Origin: Erinaceus europaeus
Taxonomy: Eukaryota; Chordata; Mammalia; Eulipotyphla; Erinaceidae
DNA: 64,000 bases
Reading direction: 5' to 3'
NCBI RefSeq assembly: GCF_950295315.1
Contig: NC_080165.1
Coordinates: 7,938,417 to 8,002,416 of the forward strand
The notes below the pieces were generated by a model, which made no database searches, was not told where the DNA came from, and worked only from the letters and a program-made list of their open reading frames with translations. Each line of letters starts with the position of its first letter. The stretch's first letter is position 1. Made by a program: the position numbers and the translations under genes. Positions 29,601-41,425 of the stretch are shown here, one piece after another.

Positions 29601-29619
29601 CATGAGTAGCATATGTTGG

Positions 29620-31255
29620 GGCGAGGAAGTGTACCACCTGAATACAAATCCACGTGTTTAGAACTCCACAAGAACTCTGAGTAGATGTCTTAGTGTTCAT
29701 TGAATTTTTTTCCATGATGATTTGCAGGCTGGATTTATTTCAAAGTTTTATTTTTCCCCCTAATCTACCCTCTTGCAAATGCCACCAGCAAACTGAAAAT
29801 TCAAATTGTGCATTCTTAGTCTGTGTCTCAGAATTGAAAGCAAAATTTGTTGTGTGTACACAAGAGCATGCTTTTCTGACATAAGTAGAGGAGAATTTAC
29901 CATCTTTTCTGAGTGTTTCTGATGTTGCTAAAAGCAATGCAAATTAGGTAAAATTTACCTTGCAAATTTTGTAGATGAAGATTCATCTGGTGAATAAAGC
30001 AAGATGTGAAATTATAGTCAGTACTTACCATTGGTTCCCACCAGAGGCTGTCTGTACCCTCAAGTCCTAGTTGTTCCTTTGTCCAAAGCCATGTTTTTTC
30101 GCCAACTAGTTGTGGTCATTATGTTCCCTGGGCATTAAGAAATCAAATACTGTAAAGGAGTTTATTGACATTTGTGACTAAAGTTAGATACATTCTGCAG
30201 TTTTTGGGGGGAAAGGGCTAGTAAAACCACTGGTGTGTCAAGTTAGAGTAGAAAGGGAGCAATGTGACACTTTCAATGAAGATAAAATCTCACGGGAGTT
30301 TAGTCTTAGCAGTAGTAACATAAAATTATGCTTGCAAAATGATTTAAAAAAATTCCAATGTTTTCATCCACTAGAAGTGGTGTCATGATTAGAGTTGGAC
30401 TTAGATGTATTTTATAGGACAATGGCAAAATTAGGTCTGAGTTTCACTTTGCACCTTGTTGAATTCCTAACTGGACACTTAAATAAACTTAAATACCTTA
30501 AATATAATGCACTAATATCCTATGATATATAATTATCAGTTACATCGTAGCTTTTAAATATCAGTTATGTCACTACACCCTATTACTTTCATGATGACTA
30601 TTGTGAAGTTTCATTTTCAAATACCAAATTACCCAGTCATCCCAGATAACTATAGAGAAGTTACTAGAGGTAAAAACAGGAGGAGACAAGAGCAATACAA
30701 ATTAACCTGTTAATCCCTTGTCTTTGTCTACAAAGTTCCAGAGCGGCAAAATTTCAAGGCGAGAAAAAGAGTGAGCAGGGATTTAGAAAGGAAACCAAGA
30801 AGGTTACGCCTTAGAAGGATACAACTGGAAAGCAGGTCTAATAATTTAAGCAGATGAAAGAAAATTTCGCTCGAGGTAGATAGGTTATAATGTAAACAAG
30901 TCAGAAATCAGCTATTCGCCGTTTTTTTCCCCCCAATGAACTGCATGTGTTTTGTGATGTCTATTTTTTTTCTAAGTAAGGTTTTGCATTACCTGAAAAA
31001 TCGAGGTGTACCCCGATTCTTTGCTAAAATCTACCTTGAGGAACCATACACCATAGGTCATGCACTTAGGTTCCTCACAAGGGTCATGATATTGGAATTT
31101 CCTCAACAAAACCAACCCAAATGCAGATATTTGGGGATTACTTGGGAAGGTGATATTCAATTTATGACCCAACTGATTCCTGGATGATTAAAAAGCAAGT
31201 TTATATAAATCAGACCAGCATTTCCTATTACTACAGTATTATAAGGTGGAAACTC
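29620..31255. other. Intergenic sequence, no gene seen
   Basis: About 1.6 kb of AT-rich, apparently single-copy sequence. Short open frames only, without splice context or recognisable domains. A T-run near 30,922-30,933 is the only low-complexity feature. Confidence 0.6.
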
Positions 31256-31290
<35 letters not shown>

Positions 31291-31303
31291 TTTTTTTTTT
31301 TTT
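31256..31303. repeat. (TTTC)n and T-run
   Basis: About nine TTTC units run into a T-run that is the inverted A-tail of the SINE to the right; the tetranucleotide grew from the SINE tail. Confidence 0.9.
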
Positions 31304-31630
31304 TGCCTCCAGGGTTATTGCTGGGGCTCGGTGCCTGCACCATGAATCCACTGCTCCTGGAGGCTACTTTTTTCCCCTTTGTTGCCCTTGTGGTTTTATT
31401 GTTGTTGTGGTTATTATTATTGTTGTTATTGCTGTCATTGTTGTTGGATAGGACAGAAAGAAATGGAGAGAGGAGGGGAGAGAAAAAGATAGACACCTAC
31501 CGATCTGCTTCACCGCCTGTGAAGTGACGCCCCTGCAGGTGGGGAGTCGGGGGCTGGAACCAGGATCCTTACACTGATATTTGCGGTTTGCGCCATGCAC
31601 GCTTAACCTGCGGAGCTACCGCCCGACCCC
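31304..31630 (-). repeat. SINE type A with extended tail
   Basis: Full inverted copy from GCCTCCAGGGTTATTGCTGG to the head end GAGCTACCGCCCGACCCC. Confidence 0.92.
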
Positions 31631-31639
31631 AGGTTACTC

Positions 31640-32250
31640 ATTTCTTACCTTAATTACATCAAGATGACCTGCACAAGAATGAAAGAATATTCCAAGGGCT
31701 GGTTGCAAAATGAACAACTATCAAACTCTCCTAAGAGATAACATAGGAAGAAACCTTGACTCAGTCCATGTTTTGTTGTTGTTGTTGTTTGTTTTTGTTA
31801 CAACACTAAAGAGCTGACACATGAGATGACTGATAAACTGGTCTTCATTAAAGTTAGAAACATGTGTTCTGCAAAAAGAATAGCAAAAGATTTGGAAGAC
31901 AAGTTACAGACTGTGGAAAATACAAAAGACATGATAAGGAACTATTTTCTAAAATTACAAATTTCTTAAACCTCGACCATTAAAAAGAACACAATGGAAA
32001 AGTGGGACAAAGACCTTAACGGACATATCACTACAGAAGAGATGTACGTGAAAAGATCTCTCCCATCATAAGTCATCAGGAAACACGCATTAAAATAGCA
32101 ACGCGCTCTAGAATGGCCGGAATTCAAACATGGAGAACATCAAATGCTATCGAGGATGTTGAACAGCAAGAATCGATATTCATTGTTTGTGAGGATGCAA
32201 AACAGCCCCTTCGGAAGACAGCTGGGCAGTTTCTTATAAAACTAAACAGA
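31640..32250 (+). mobile_element. L1 relic (ORF2 3' part)
   Basis: Strongly decayed L1 sequence with the typical order TTAGAAACATGTGTTCTGCA, AATGGAAAAGTGGGACAAAG, ACATATCACTACAGAAGAG, CATCAGGAAACACGCATTAA. It is split by five SINEs and continues at 33,160 and 34,100. Confidence 0.65.
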
Positions 32251-32251
32251 C

Positions 32252-32455
32252 CTGGGGCTTGGTGGAAGCCCAGTTCAAGCTCCTACTCCCCACCTGCATG
32301 GGGTAAGCGCCACAAGCAGTGAAGCAAGTGACTCCTCTTCCTCCTCCTTTTCCTTCTTCTTTTCCTCCTCTTTCTCTTCTTCTTATCTCTTTCTCTCTGC
32401 TTCCCTCTTCTCTCAAATTTCTCTCTTTTTTAGTTAAAGAAAATAAAAGAATGAA
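32252..32455 (+). repeat. SINE type B, body altered
   Basis: GGGGCTTGGTGGAAGCCCAG is followed by CAGTTCAAGC and CCCACCTGCATGGGG. The pyrimidine body expanded to a TTCC/TCTTC-rich stretch (32,333-32,420). Confidence 0.7.
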
Positions 32456-32536
32456 AAATGGCTGCCACAGGGAGTAAGTTCATTGTGTAGGCACTGAGCC
32501 TCATCAATAATCCTGGTGGCAATTAAAAACAATGAC

Positions 32537-32834
32537 GGGGGGGGGGGGGTCGGGCGGTGGCACAGTGGGTTAAGCGCACGTGGCGCAAAGCGCAGGAACC
32601 AGCGTAAAGATCCCGGTTCAAGCCCCCGGCTCCCCACCTGCAGGGGAGTCGCTTCACAGGCGGTGAAGCAGGTCTGCAGGTGTCTGTCTTTCTCTCCCCC
32701 TCTCTGTCTTCCCCTCCTCTCTCCATTTCTCTCTGTCCTATCTAACAATGATGACATCAATAACAACAATAATAACTATAACAACAATAAAACAACAAGG
32801 GCAACAAAAGGGAAAATAAATATAAAAAAAAAAA
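32537..32834 (+). repeat. SINE type A
   Basis: Begins after a run of 12 or so G; complete through A-tail at 32,823-32,834. AATGACGGG on both sides suggests the target-site duplication. Confidence 0.92.
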
Positions 32835-32840
32835 AATGAC

Positions 32841-33098
32841 GGGAGTCAGTCTGTAGTGCAGCGGGTTAAGCGCACCTGCCGCGAACCTCAACGACCCGCT
32901 GAAGGATCCGGGTTCAAGCCCCCGGTCCCTGCAGGGGAGTCGCCTCACAGGTAGTGAAGCAGGTCTGCAGGTGTCTATCTTTCTCTCCCCCTCTCCGTCT
33001 TCCCCTCTTCTCTCCATTTCTCTCTGTCCTATCCAACAACGACAACAACAATAATAACTACAACAATAAAACAAGGGCAACAAAAGAGAATAAATATT
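32841..33098 (+). repeat. SINE type A, inserted directly after the previous one
   Basis: GGGAGTCAGTCTGTAGTGCA head, B box GTTCAAGCCCC, and tail AACAAGGGCAACAAAAGAGA. Only six bases separate it from the A-tail of its neighbour. Confidence 0.9.
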
Positions 33099-33159
33099 TT
33101 ATAAACAACAACGATAACAACAATGACATAACTAAATATATTCTTCCTATGTGACCCAG

Positions 33160-33395
33160 ACCCACAGGAACTGAAAAGCTAGGTGTACATACATACACAC
33201 CTTGGAAATGTTATTTATGGCAGCTTTATTCATAATTTCAAAAAACTGGAAATAATCAACATGTCCTTCAGGAAGTTAATGGCTAAATAAACTGGTCCAT
33301 CAAAATAAAAAAAATACTATATAGTGGTTAAAAGTAATGGAATATCGAATCATAATAAGAAACTTTGGATGCATAAACTAAGTGAAAGTAGAGAG
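33160..33395 (+). mobile_element. L1 relic, continuation
   Basis: ATTTATGGCAGCTTTATTCA, CTGGAAATAATCAACATGTC and the run AATACTATATAGTGGTTAAA match the last part of L1 ORF2 at DNA level, without an open frame. Confidence 0.65.
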
Positions 33396-33400
33396 TAGGT

Positions 33401-33755
33401 GGGGCCGGGCAGTAGAGCAGTGGGTTAAGCACACAAGGCGCGAAGTAGGACCAGCGTAAGGACCCCAGCTCGAGCCCCTGGCTCCCACCTGCAGCTGCGT
33501 GGCTTCACAAGCAGTGAAGCAGGTCTGCAGGAGTCTTTCTGTACTTATCTCTGTCTTCTCCTCCTCTCTCAGTTTTTCTCTGCGCTATCCAACAACGACA
33601 GCAACAGCAACAACAATAATAACAATAACGATAAACAACAAGGGCAACAAAAGGGAAACAAGTAGCCTCCAGGAGCAGTGGATTTATGGTGTAGGTACAG
33701 AGCTCCAGCAATAACCCTGAAGGCAAAAACAAACAAACAAACAAACAAAAAACAG
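33401..33755 (+). repeat. SINE type A with extended tail
   Basis: GGGGCCGGGCAGTAGAGCAG head; after AACAAAAGGGAAACA it carries the extended module (AGCCTCCAGGAGCAGTGGAT) and an (AAAC)n tail. Confidence 0.9.
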
Positions 33756-33848
33756 CTGTGCAGTGCTCTGGTAAAAAATGAAAAAGAAAAAGGAAGTCAT
33801 TGGGCATTGGGTACTGACTGCACTGTATGATTCAAAAGTACACAAATG

Positions 33849-34084
33849 TGCAAAACTCAAGAACTGGCCGAAGGATCCTGGTTCGAGCCTCCGGCTCCCC
33901 ACCTGCAGAGGAGTCGCTTCACAGGTGGTGAAGCAGGTCTGCAGGTGTCTATCTTTCCCTCCCATCTCTGTCTTCCCCTCCTCTCTCGATTTCCCTCTAT
34001 TCTATCCAACAACAATGACAACAGCGACAACAACAATAATAACAACAACGATAAACAAGAGCAACAAAAGGGAAAAAAATAAAT
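33849..34084 (+). repeat. SINE type A, head-truncated, with perfect target-site duplication
   Basis: AAAAGTACACAAATG at 33,834-33,848 and 34,085-34,099. The copy starts close to the B box (GGATCCTGGTTCGAGCC). Confidence 0.94.
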
Positions 34085-34099
34085 AAAAGTACACAAATG

Positions 34100-34545
34100 A
34101 CCCACAGGGATAAGAAAAGGTGATCAGCATTAGTGATGATAAAGGAACTGCAAGCCAAACCCACAAAGACATTCTATCTGCTGAAGTAGCTGCAGTAATA
34201 AACAGAACAAGAGATATAGAATGCTGGCCATGGCACGGGGAAAAAGGATTCCTGGCACATTGCTAGTGGGAACGTAAACTAGTGAAGCCACTTTTTATGA
34301 AAATCTGAACAGAAGTTCCTCCAGAAACTAAAAATAAACTCAGAAACCCTATATATGAGTAAATTACAAAGAGAATTATGGACAATCCAAAGGAAATGGG
34401 AAATATTATTCAAGTGTACTTTGCAGACACCTATCTCAGGGGGGTGACAAATTGTACTCATATGTTATCGACTGTACTGTAACCAATTAACCCCCCAATA
34501 AAAAGTAAAATAAATTAATTTAAAAAATAGAAAAAAAAAACCCTG
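34100..34545 (+). mobile_element. L1 relic, continuation to an A-rich end
   Basis: GACATTCTATCTGCTGAAGT and CACATTGCTAGTGGGAACGT, then AGAAGTTCCTCCAGAAACTA, are typical of L1 ORF2 3' sequence. Ends in CCCCCAATAAAAAGTAAAATAAA. Confidence 0.65.
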
Positions 34546-34776
34546 CCATTTATAGCAAAATAAAATAAAGTGCTAGATAAAATAAACCTGACACAGAAAA
34601 TTATCTTACAAAATCTGAAACATCTAGAACTTACAAACACAAAAATTTTTAAAAGTCTGCCAATTTGAGGGCTGGGGGAGATGCGGACATACTGTCCAAC
34701 GTTTTCAAAGACTCAGCTATATGAGATGAACAGATTCTGGAGATTTAATGGACAACATGATGACTATAGTTGCTAT

Positions 34777-34821
34777 TTTGTATTATATATAAATTATATT
34801 ATAATTTATATATAATACAAA
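34777..34821. repeat. Perfect AT palindrome
   Basis: Two 22-base inverted arms (left 34,777-34,798, right 34,800-34,821) around a single T at 34,799; arm begins TTTGTATTATATATAAAT. No mismatches. It could extrude as a cruciform. Confidence 0.93.
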
Positions 34822-35390
34822 TTATAAATTATATTATATTATATAAATTTTTCTCTGATAGTCGATCTGAAGTGTTCTCATAAAATAGTAACTGTGAGTT
34901 TGTAATAATCTCTCCACAACTATACATAGATTAAAATATCACAGCTTACACAATAAATCTATAGGATTTTTATTTGTCAGTATTTCAGTGAAACATAACT
35001 AGTTGAGAAATTTTAGTACTTTGAACTTCACCCATCAAATGATAATTCTTTGTAATTACATTTGATCCTTTGAGTTGTAATTATTTGTATGGAAGCAATT
35101 CTTAGTCAAATAGTGTCAAAATAGTCAGAATTTCTTCCCTGCCGCAGATACCGCCAAACAAGTTGATGTGTGTGTGTACTATGTGTTATGACCAACACAA
35201 ATGTGGAAGGAAATATTTTCCCTGTTATATCAGAAACCAGGACCCTTGTTTCAATTCCTCTTCCTGTAGAGTAGATTTGTTCAATTCATTTTCAGTCGAA
35301 TGTAGTATGCTCAACCTGAAAAGCATATATTTTTATCATTAAGATGGGTAATTCTTCATCTGCTCTGGGAAGCTAAGCCAGGTTGGTGCT
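34822..35390. other. Intergenic, no gene seen
   Basis: AT-rich sequence with further TTATATTATATTA motifs next to the palindrome; the remainder appears single-copy. No coding evidence. Confidence 0.6.
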
Positions 35391-35393
35391 GTT

Positions 35394-35638
35394 ATCGATG
35401 GGGCTAGGTCCCTGCATTTTGAATCCACCGCTCTTGTGGCTATTTTTATAATTTTTTTTTTCGTTTGATAGGACAGGGATAAGTTGAGAGGGGAGAGAAA
35501 GACACCTGCGGACCTGCTCACTGCCTGCGAAGTGACCCTCTTGCAGGTGAGGAGCCAGGGGCTCGAACCGGGATCCTTGCGCCAGGCCTTGCACTTTGTA
35601 CTACGTGTGCTTAACTTGGTGTGCTACCCCCTGGCCCC
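35394..35638 (-). repeat. SINE type A with extended tail, diverged
   Basis: Inverted; extended module is mutated (GATGGGGCTAGGTCCCTGCA), the head ends GTGTGCTACCCCCTGGCCCC. Confidence 0.85.
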
Positions 35639-35639
35639 T

Positions 35640-36480
35640 AGAAGGATAATTTTTAATGAATTTATTGGCAGAAAGGAAATATTTAATCAATTATTTAAAA
35701 TAAGTTCATATTATCAGTGGGGCATTTATTTGGTCTATGAAGTTCTGTTATTTTGATGTCAAAGGAGGTGTCTGCATCTGATAAATAAAATATTTATTAA
35801 TGTGATTGCAGTCAGCTTGAATAAAGACATGTGTTTAGTACTCCATAGATGTATTCAAGGTCTTTGGCCTTAAAGGTCAACTTTACTTAATAAATTTTTC
35901 TCTGAGGTGAAAAAAATTTAATTTCTTTATCGGGGGACTAATAGTTTACAGTTGACAGTAAAATACAATAATTTGCATATGCGTAACATTTTTCAATTTT
36001 CCACATGACAAGTCAACCACCACTAGGTCCTCTGCCATCATGTTCCAAGACCTGAACCCCAAAGGTCAAAATTTAAGGAAATATAATACAATATTTCTAC
36101 AGTGTCTACTTGCAATGTAGTCATTAAAAACTTCAAAATATTGAGGTGAATTATGAGAAAAGTATATATTTATAGATACAAATAAGCCTGACTTTTAGGT
36201 TATATGTACCATGTGCTTTATTCTAATTAGATATAATTATATAACTATGTGAAAACAACAAAACTGTCTCATTGTTATCTCTACTTCTGGGGTCCCTTGG
36301 CAATTTCAGAATTTTTTTTGGAAGTTGCTATATTAAAGATGTCTGTGGCTGGTATTAAATTATCAATCCAAACAGACTTGCTAGTTTAATCTGAACATCT
36401 TATAATTTAATGTCTTTCCATTTCATGGAGAAATATGAGTGCCTACCTACTATGGGATTAATCTTCCTAAGAAAATGTTC
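35640..36480. other. Intergenic with one LINE-end-like block
   Basis: Mostly single-copy. The block 35,920-36,060 (TTTAATTTCTTTATCGGGGG, TAACATTTTTCAATTTTCCA) is related to 44,256-44,395 and looks like an inverted 3' end of an older LINE subfamily. Confidence 0.5.
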
Positions 36481-36487
36481 ATCACCG

Positions 36488-36535
36488 GGGGTTGGGCAGT
36501 GTCTCAAAAAAAAAAAAAAAAGTGGGTTAGGGACC
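36488..36535 (+). repeat. SINE head interrupted by an A-run
   Basis: GGGGGTTGGGCAGTGTCTC, then 17 or so A, then GTGGGTTAGGGACC. It looks like a type A head whose A-box centre is replaced by poly(A); the remainder of the SINE is absent. Confidence 0.45.
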
Positions 36536-36699
36536 CTCCCAATAGTACCAGTGTGAATTAAATTATTGTGACATTCACCAGGGTAAGTAGAGCCCTAAGA
36601 GACAGAGTACATGGGTATGTGAGAAGCAAAGACCCTACAATTTCCATCTTTCTTAGGTGTTTTTTGTGAGTGTAGCCATTGGATTAATGATTTATTGAT

Positions 36700-37150
36700 T
36701 GGAGGTGTAGATAAATAGAATGGTTTCTAAGATGAGGTAAAGAAGGTATTTAAGAAGAAAAGATCGGTCCCTTCTACATAAACTTTAAGGGGCATCTTCA
36801 AAGATGCAAATCTAATTACAAAGACTAAAAATAAACTAGTGAGACCACATCAAATCAAAAGCTTTTGTACTGTAAAAGAAATTACATATATAAAGAGAGA
36901 CCTCTTACAGAAACGGAGATCTTTACATGTCATGTAAATAAGAAACTAATACCCAAAATAGAGAGTTCACTAAACTCAGCAAGGAAGCAAATGACCCCAT
37001 CCAAAATGGGAGAGGTTATGAACAGAATGTTTAACAAGGGGAATCAAAAGATCAGCAAACATATAAGGAATGTTCCTATTAGCACCTTAAAGTTAACAGG
37101 TGGCAACTATGTTAAGATTGTGTCAGAGATTAAATTGAAACAGTAAACTT
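36700..37150 (+). mobile_element. L1 relic (ORF2 C-terminal half)
   Basis: An open stretch reads SNQKLLYCKRNYIYKERPLT and KQMTPSKMGEVMNRMF, diverged versions of the L1 ORF2 region before the C-terminal block. Multiple stops elsewhere. Confidence 0.65.
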
Positions 37151-37800
37151 TATTTACTCTTGGTAGTTAGCTAGTTAAATAACTAGGGAGCTGGATGAAA
37201 GGAGAGTCTTATAGAGGACCACTAAACATTCAGGTGTCCATACCTTATAGAAATAAGATCAGTACCCACCCAGGAACAAAACATAAGAACATTTCTGTAA
37301 AGCACACAGGCTCAAACTGGACTACATATAAGAGGACCCCTTATAGTAAGACAGATCTCACCATGTGGAAGCTTGGCTCTTCACATGGAAGCTTGCCACA
37401 GCTGCAAGTCATTCCTTTGTGACCAGCAAGAAATACACAAGACCAGGGCAAACAAAAACTTGTACCAAGTTAGGAGTTTGCTAGAACTGACTTAAATATC
37501 TTCTAATATAGTTTTAGAAGGCCTTTATTAACAAACAGGTGTATCAGTATATTAAGATTATAATAGTATGTCTTTTTATTTCAGCATGGGGGGTCACTCT
37601 CTATATGAATACAGCTCTCAAGTCCCACACTATAATGCCATCCTCCAGGATATTTCTCAGTCCTGCTTTTATGGCAGTTAACTCAGAGATCATTAGAGTC
37701 CTAGTATCCTAAAATGTTTATATCTCAATAGTTATCATAGGTACCTCTCCTCCTGAGTCTTCTAACTCTAATGGACTCTACTTGTGTACTCTGACCCCCT
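37150..37800 (+). other. Probable older L1 3' UTR, not certain
   Basis: Lies between an ORF2 relic and a recognisable L1 3' UTR. Contains CTAGTTAAATAACTAGGGAG and a later TTCTAATATAGTTTTAGAAG. No gene evidence. Confidence 0.4.
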
Positions 37801-37819
37801 ATTTATTAAACATTTTTGT

Positions 37820-38312
37820 GCCTTGCTACCTGTCAGCCATCAAACCCCAGATGTTGCCACGAACTCACCCTGACCTCTTTGCACAGATGACCACATGAAG
37901 TGTCCAGAAACCTCATCTCTCCGGAGCCCTACCCTACTAGGGAAATATTAGGGACCGTACAGGTATGTCTAGGAGTATGGATCGACCAGGCAACTGCCCA
38001 CATGTCAGCAGGAAGTAGTTACAGAAGCGTGAAACTCCATCCTTCAGCATCCCCCAAAAGAATTTTGGGTCCATGCTCCTAGAGGGGGGAATGTTGAGGG
38101 AGAGAAGGCACCACCCAGAAATGGGAGTGGTTGCAGGTGTGGGTGGGGCCTTGGGCTTTAAAGGGGTGAAGCTTTGGGGGAAACATTCTCTCTTTCCCTG
38201 ACCATGCGAGCTATGTAAGTCAGTTTTCCATCCCCTTTGTTTATCCTTTTCTCTCTTTCTCTGCTCTTTACTAACGTGTTTTTGCATACAATAAAGCTTA
38301 ATTTACTTGGAA
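37820..38312 (+). mobile_element. L1 3' UTR, variant terminus
   Basis: CCAGATGTTGCCACGAACTC, GAGCCCTACCCTACTAGGGA and TTGGGTCCATGCTCCTAGAG match the L1 3' UTR. The last 200 bases are different and LTR-like, with CTTTAAAGGGG and CAATAAAGCTTAA polyadenylation signal. Confidence 0.65.
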
Positions 38313-38398
38313 AAAAAAAGGTATTTAAAAAATGAATATTGCCCAAGTAATGATTTTGTTTTTGGCTGCTCCTTTTTGAGTACATAGAGGATACTGAG

Positions 38399-38765
38399 GG
38401 CCAGGTGGTGTCACACCTGGTTGAGTACACATTCACAATAAACAAGGAACGAGTTCAAGTCCCCAGTCCCCACTTGCAGGGGGAATGTTTCACAAGTGGT
38501 GAAATAGTACTGCAGGTATCTCTCTCTCTCTCTCTCTCTCTATTGCTCTCTCTCTCTCTCTCTCTCTATTTTACCAGAGCACTGCTCAGCTCTGGCTTAT
38601 GGTGGTGTGAGAACTGAACCTGGGACTTCAGAGCCTCAGGCATGAAAGTCTGTTTGCATAACCATTATGCTATCTACTCCTTTTCTTTCCCTATCTCCCT
38701 TTTCCTTTCAATTTCTGACTAACACTATCTCATAAATAAATAAATAAATAAATAAATAAAAGAAA
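38399..38765 (+). repeat. SINE type B containing a nested type C and (CT)n
   Basis: Type B head and middle, then (CT)n at 38,519-38,568. An inverted type C piece (38,570-38,680: CCAGAGCACTGCTCAGCTCT to TTTGCATAACCATTATGCTA) follows, then the type B end with an (AAAT)n tail. Confidence 0.82.
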
Positions 38766-38769
38766 AAAA

Positions 38770-39570
38770 ATTTAAAAGAATGTGCTATTTGGTTAAGATA
38801 TCAGTTAAAGAACAGGAAAAATTATTTATTTTTCATAGCATGTCTGCTTTCATGTGTATGGAGTCTATACAATGACATAATAAGGAAAATGCCATGCAGG
38901 TAACAAGAGTAGTTATGAAGGGCAATGGATGTATTGAAAGACTGTGGTCTTTCTTTTTTGAATGCATATATTTAGTTTTTGATATGCAGCATAATGACTC
39001 CTTAGTGGTAATGAAAGAAAATCCCCAGTCAATCTTGTTTTTCAAATTCTAGTAAATTTAGCTAGAAAATAATAGCATGAAATATTTGTTTTCCATGCCT
39101 GGTGAGGTACAAAACTGCTTGAACCTATTTAAACAAAAATTTTATTGTTCCCCGAAAATGTCAAATCTCTAACCAGAGAACATCCATCCACTTATTTTTA
39201 ACTGTAATAAGAGGACTAGAGTGTGAAGCAACTAAAAGACTAAGACAGTGCTCTTGGTCATAAAAAGGAGTGTTTTATAAATTCTACCTATGGCTATTGT
39301 TAAATTTAATTAGTGTACCAAAATTAAATAAACCTAGTTTCATAGATGAAACATATGGATAAAATATTACATATAAAATCACATTTTAGTATATATAGGC
39401 ACATACTACTGTCTCTGAATTCATTCTTAATATAATGTACAGTTCCTTAGATATTGGGTACATAACTATTCCAATTAGAATATGGAAAGTAGCAAACCCT
39501 AAAACTGTGCCTTTAGTAGAATAAGTTAACCCTTTATTGTTCTGCCTTATATGATGGACTAAATTCAATT
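38770..39570. other. Intergenic, no gene seen
   Basis: AT-rich sequence without recognisable genes or repeats. Confidence 0.6.
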
Positions 39571-39574
39571 CAAT

Positions 39575-39608
39575 TTATTTTTGTGAGACCAAAAGAGGGG
39601 GGAGAGAA

Positions 39609-39647
<39 letters not shown>

Positions 39648-39747
39648 TGTTCAGCTCTGGCATATAAGGTACTGGGGATCAAACCTGTCACCTCATGGGT
39701 AGACGTTCTATGATATTATGATATACTGCTCAACTACTTCCTGGCCC
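39575..39747 (-). repeat. SINE type C-like with (GA)n
   Basis: Inverted element: GAGACCAAAAGAGGGGGGAG, (AG)n at 39,609-39,645, CTGTTCAGCTCTGGC, GGGGATCAAACCTGTCACC, and CTTCCTGGCCCT head end. Confidence 0.65.
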
Positions 39748-40057
39748 TAAATTTAATTTTAAAACAACTTTTCTTTGTAAAAAAAAAAAAAAGCATAGGT
39801 AGTATAAAGCTATTCTTAGAAGCTACTATAAAAGTGTTTATTCAGTTTTCCTGTGCAGAAACTATTTGTGGAAATTAAAACTGGTTAGCAATTTCTCCAT
39901 CTATGTTTCCCTTCCAGGATTATTTATATAGGATACATTTACTTTAGATTTAAAAGTTATATTTTATGTTAATGTTAGATTAAAAAGTGAATACTCTTTT
40001 TTATGTCTGCAACATTCTTTAGAATGCTTTCATTTTTCCTTGAATATCAAGATCAGA

Positions 40058-40225
40058 AAAAAAAGGAAACACTGACAAAAACCATAGGATAAGAGGGGTA
40101 CAACTCCACACAATTCCCACCACCAGAACTCCGTATCCCATCCCCTCCCCTGATAGCTTTCCTATTCTTTATCCTCCTGGAAGTATGGACCCAGGGTCAT
40201 TATGGGATGCAGAAGGTGGAAGTTA
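40058..40225 (-). mobile_element. L1 3' terminus
   Basis: Begins with the inverted tail AAAAAAAAGGAAACACTGAC; extends to GACCCAGGGTCATTATGGGA and stops. Strong 5' truncation. Confidence 0.85.
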
Positions 40226-40925
40226 GCCGTTTGGTAAGGGGAACATACACGATTAGACAAAAGATCTGCTCAAATCCCCAAGAGACAGGCTTATTTGCTC
40301 TATGTTGACCTTTAGTTAAAAAAAAAAAAAATGGAGATTTAAACTATCATAAGATTTAGAAAGGACATTGCATGCAGGCATGACTCTAATTCTGTTTTCT
40401 CTAAATTCTGTGGGATTTGTTTTCATGGTTAGTTAGATAAATGTTGCTTTTTCTATCAAGGAATTTGAATTACTACCTTTAATTTGTCTCTTAAAGGTTT
40501 TCCTTATCTCTGTTGTTTCATACACTTAGAGATCTTTAAGAAAGATTCCTTTAGACTCAAACTCTTTCTAACTAGTGTTTCGTTCTATATATACCCTTTA
40601 TACATGTCAGCAGTTTCTCAGTATTTACAAACAAATTCTCTCTCTTTTTTAATGGGAAAGTGGAGAAAAGAAGGGGGAATTTTATATCTTATTTCACTCT
40701 TTGCTATGTAATGTTTTTACTCTTGTAATGATGCCCTCTATTAAATTAATACTTACTAACCACAGAAGCTGTCATAATCATTTGTTCTGCTAACCTTGTT
40801 TCTCTTTTTCTAAATCATTATTGTTAAAAAATCTTTGGGCTCTTCAAGGAAGCTTTAACACTTCTCCTTTACAAGCTCTCCCAAAATATCTTAAGACACA
40901 GGAATACTTTCTTCCACCTTCTTTG
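40225..40925. other. Intergenic, no gene seen
   Basis: Single-copy-looking AT-rich sequence; a 75-codon frame at 40,484-40,711 has no coding signature. Confidence 0.55.
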
Positions 40926-41273
40926 AAGCCAACATCACCCTGATACAAATAGCAGAGATACAACCAAAAAAGAAAACTACGTACCAATATGCCTGATGAG
41001 CATATATGCTAAGATCTTAAGCAAAATCCTAGCAACCTGACTATCGCAATATATCAAAAAAGTTATACACCATGACCAAATGGGATTTATTCCTGGATGC
41101 AAGGCTAGTTCAATATACATAAATCAGTAAGTGTCCTGATTTACCACGTCAACAAAAGGAAAGCCCCATGATTTTCTCAGTAAATGCAGAGAAAGCTTTT
41201 GACAGGATCCAACATCCCTTTATGATCAAAACATTAAAAAGAATGGGAAAAGATGGAAAAGTAGAAGGAACTG

Positions 41274-41425
41274 GAAAGGGATAGCATAATGGTTATGCAA
41301 AGAGACTCTCACTCCTGAGGTTACGATGTCCCAGGTTCAGTCCCTCACACCACCACAAGCCAGAGCTGATCAGTTTTCTAGTGTAAAAAGTAAATAAATA
41401 AATAAAAATAAAATAATAATAAGTT
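41274..41425 (+). repeat. SINE type C, nested in the L1 relic
   Basis: GGGATAGCATAATGGTTATG head, B box CAGGTTCAGTCCC, CCAGAGCTGATCAG body, (AAAT)n tail. Confidence 0.85.
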
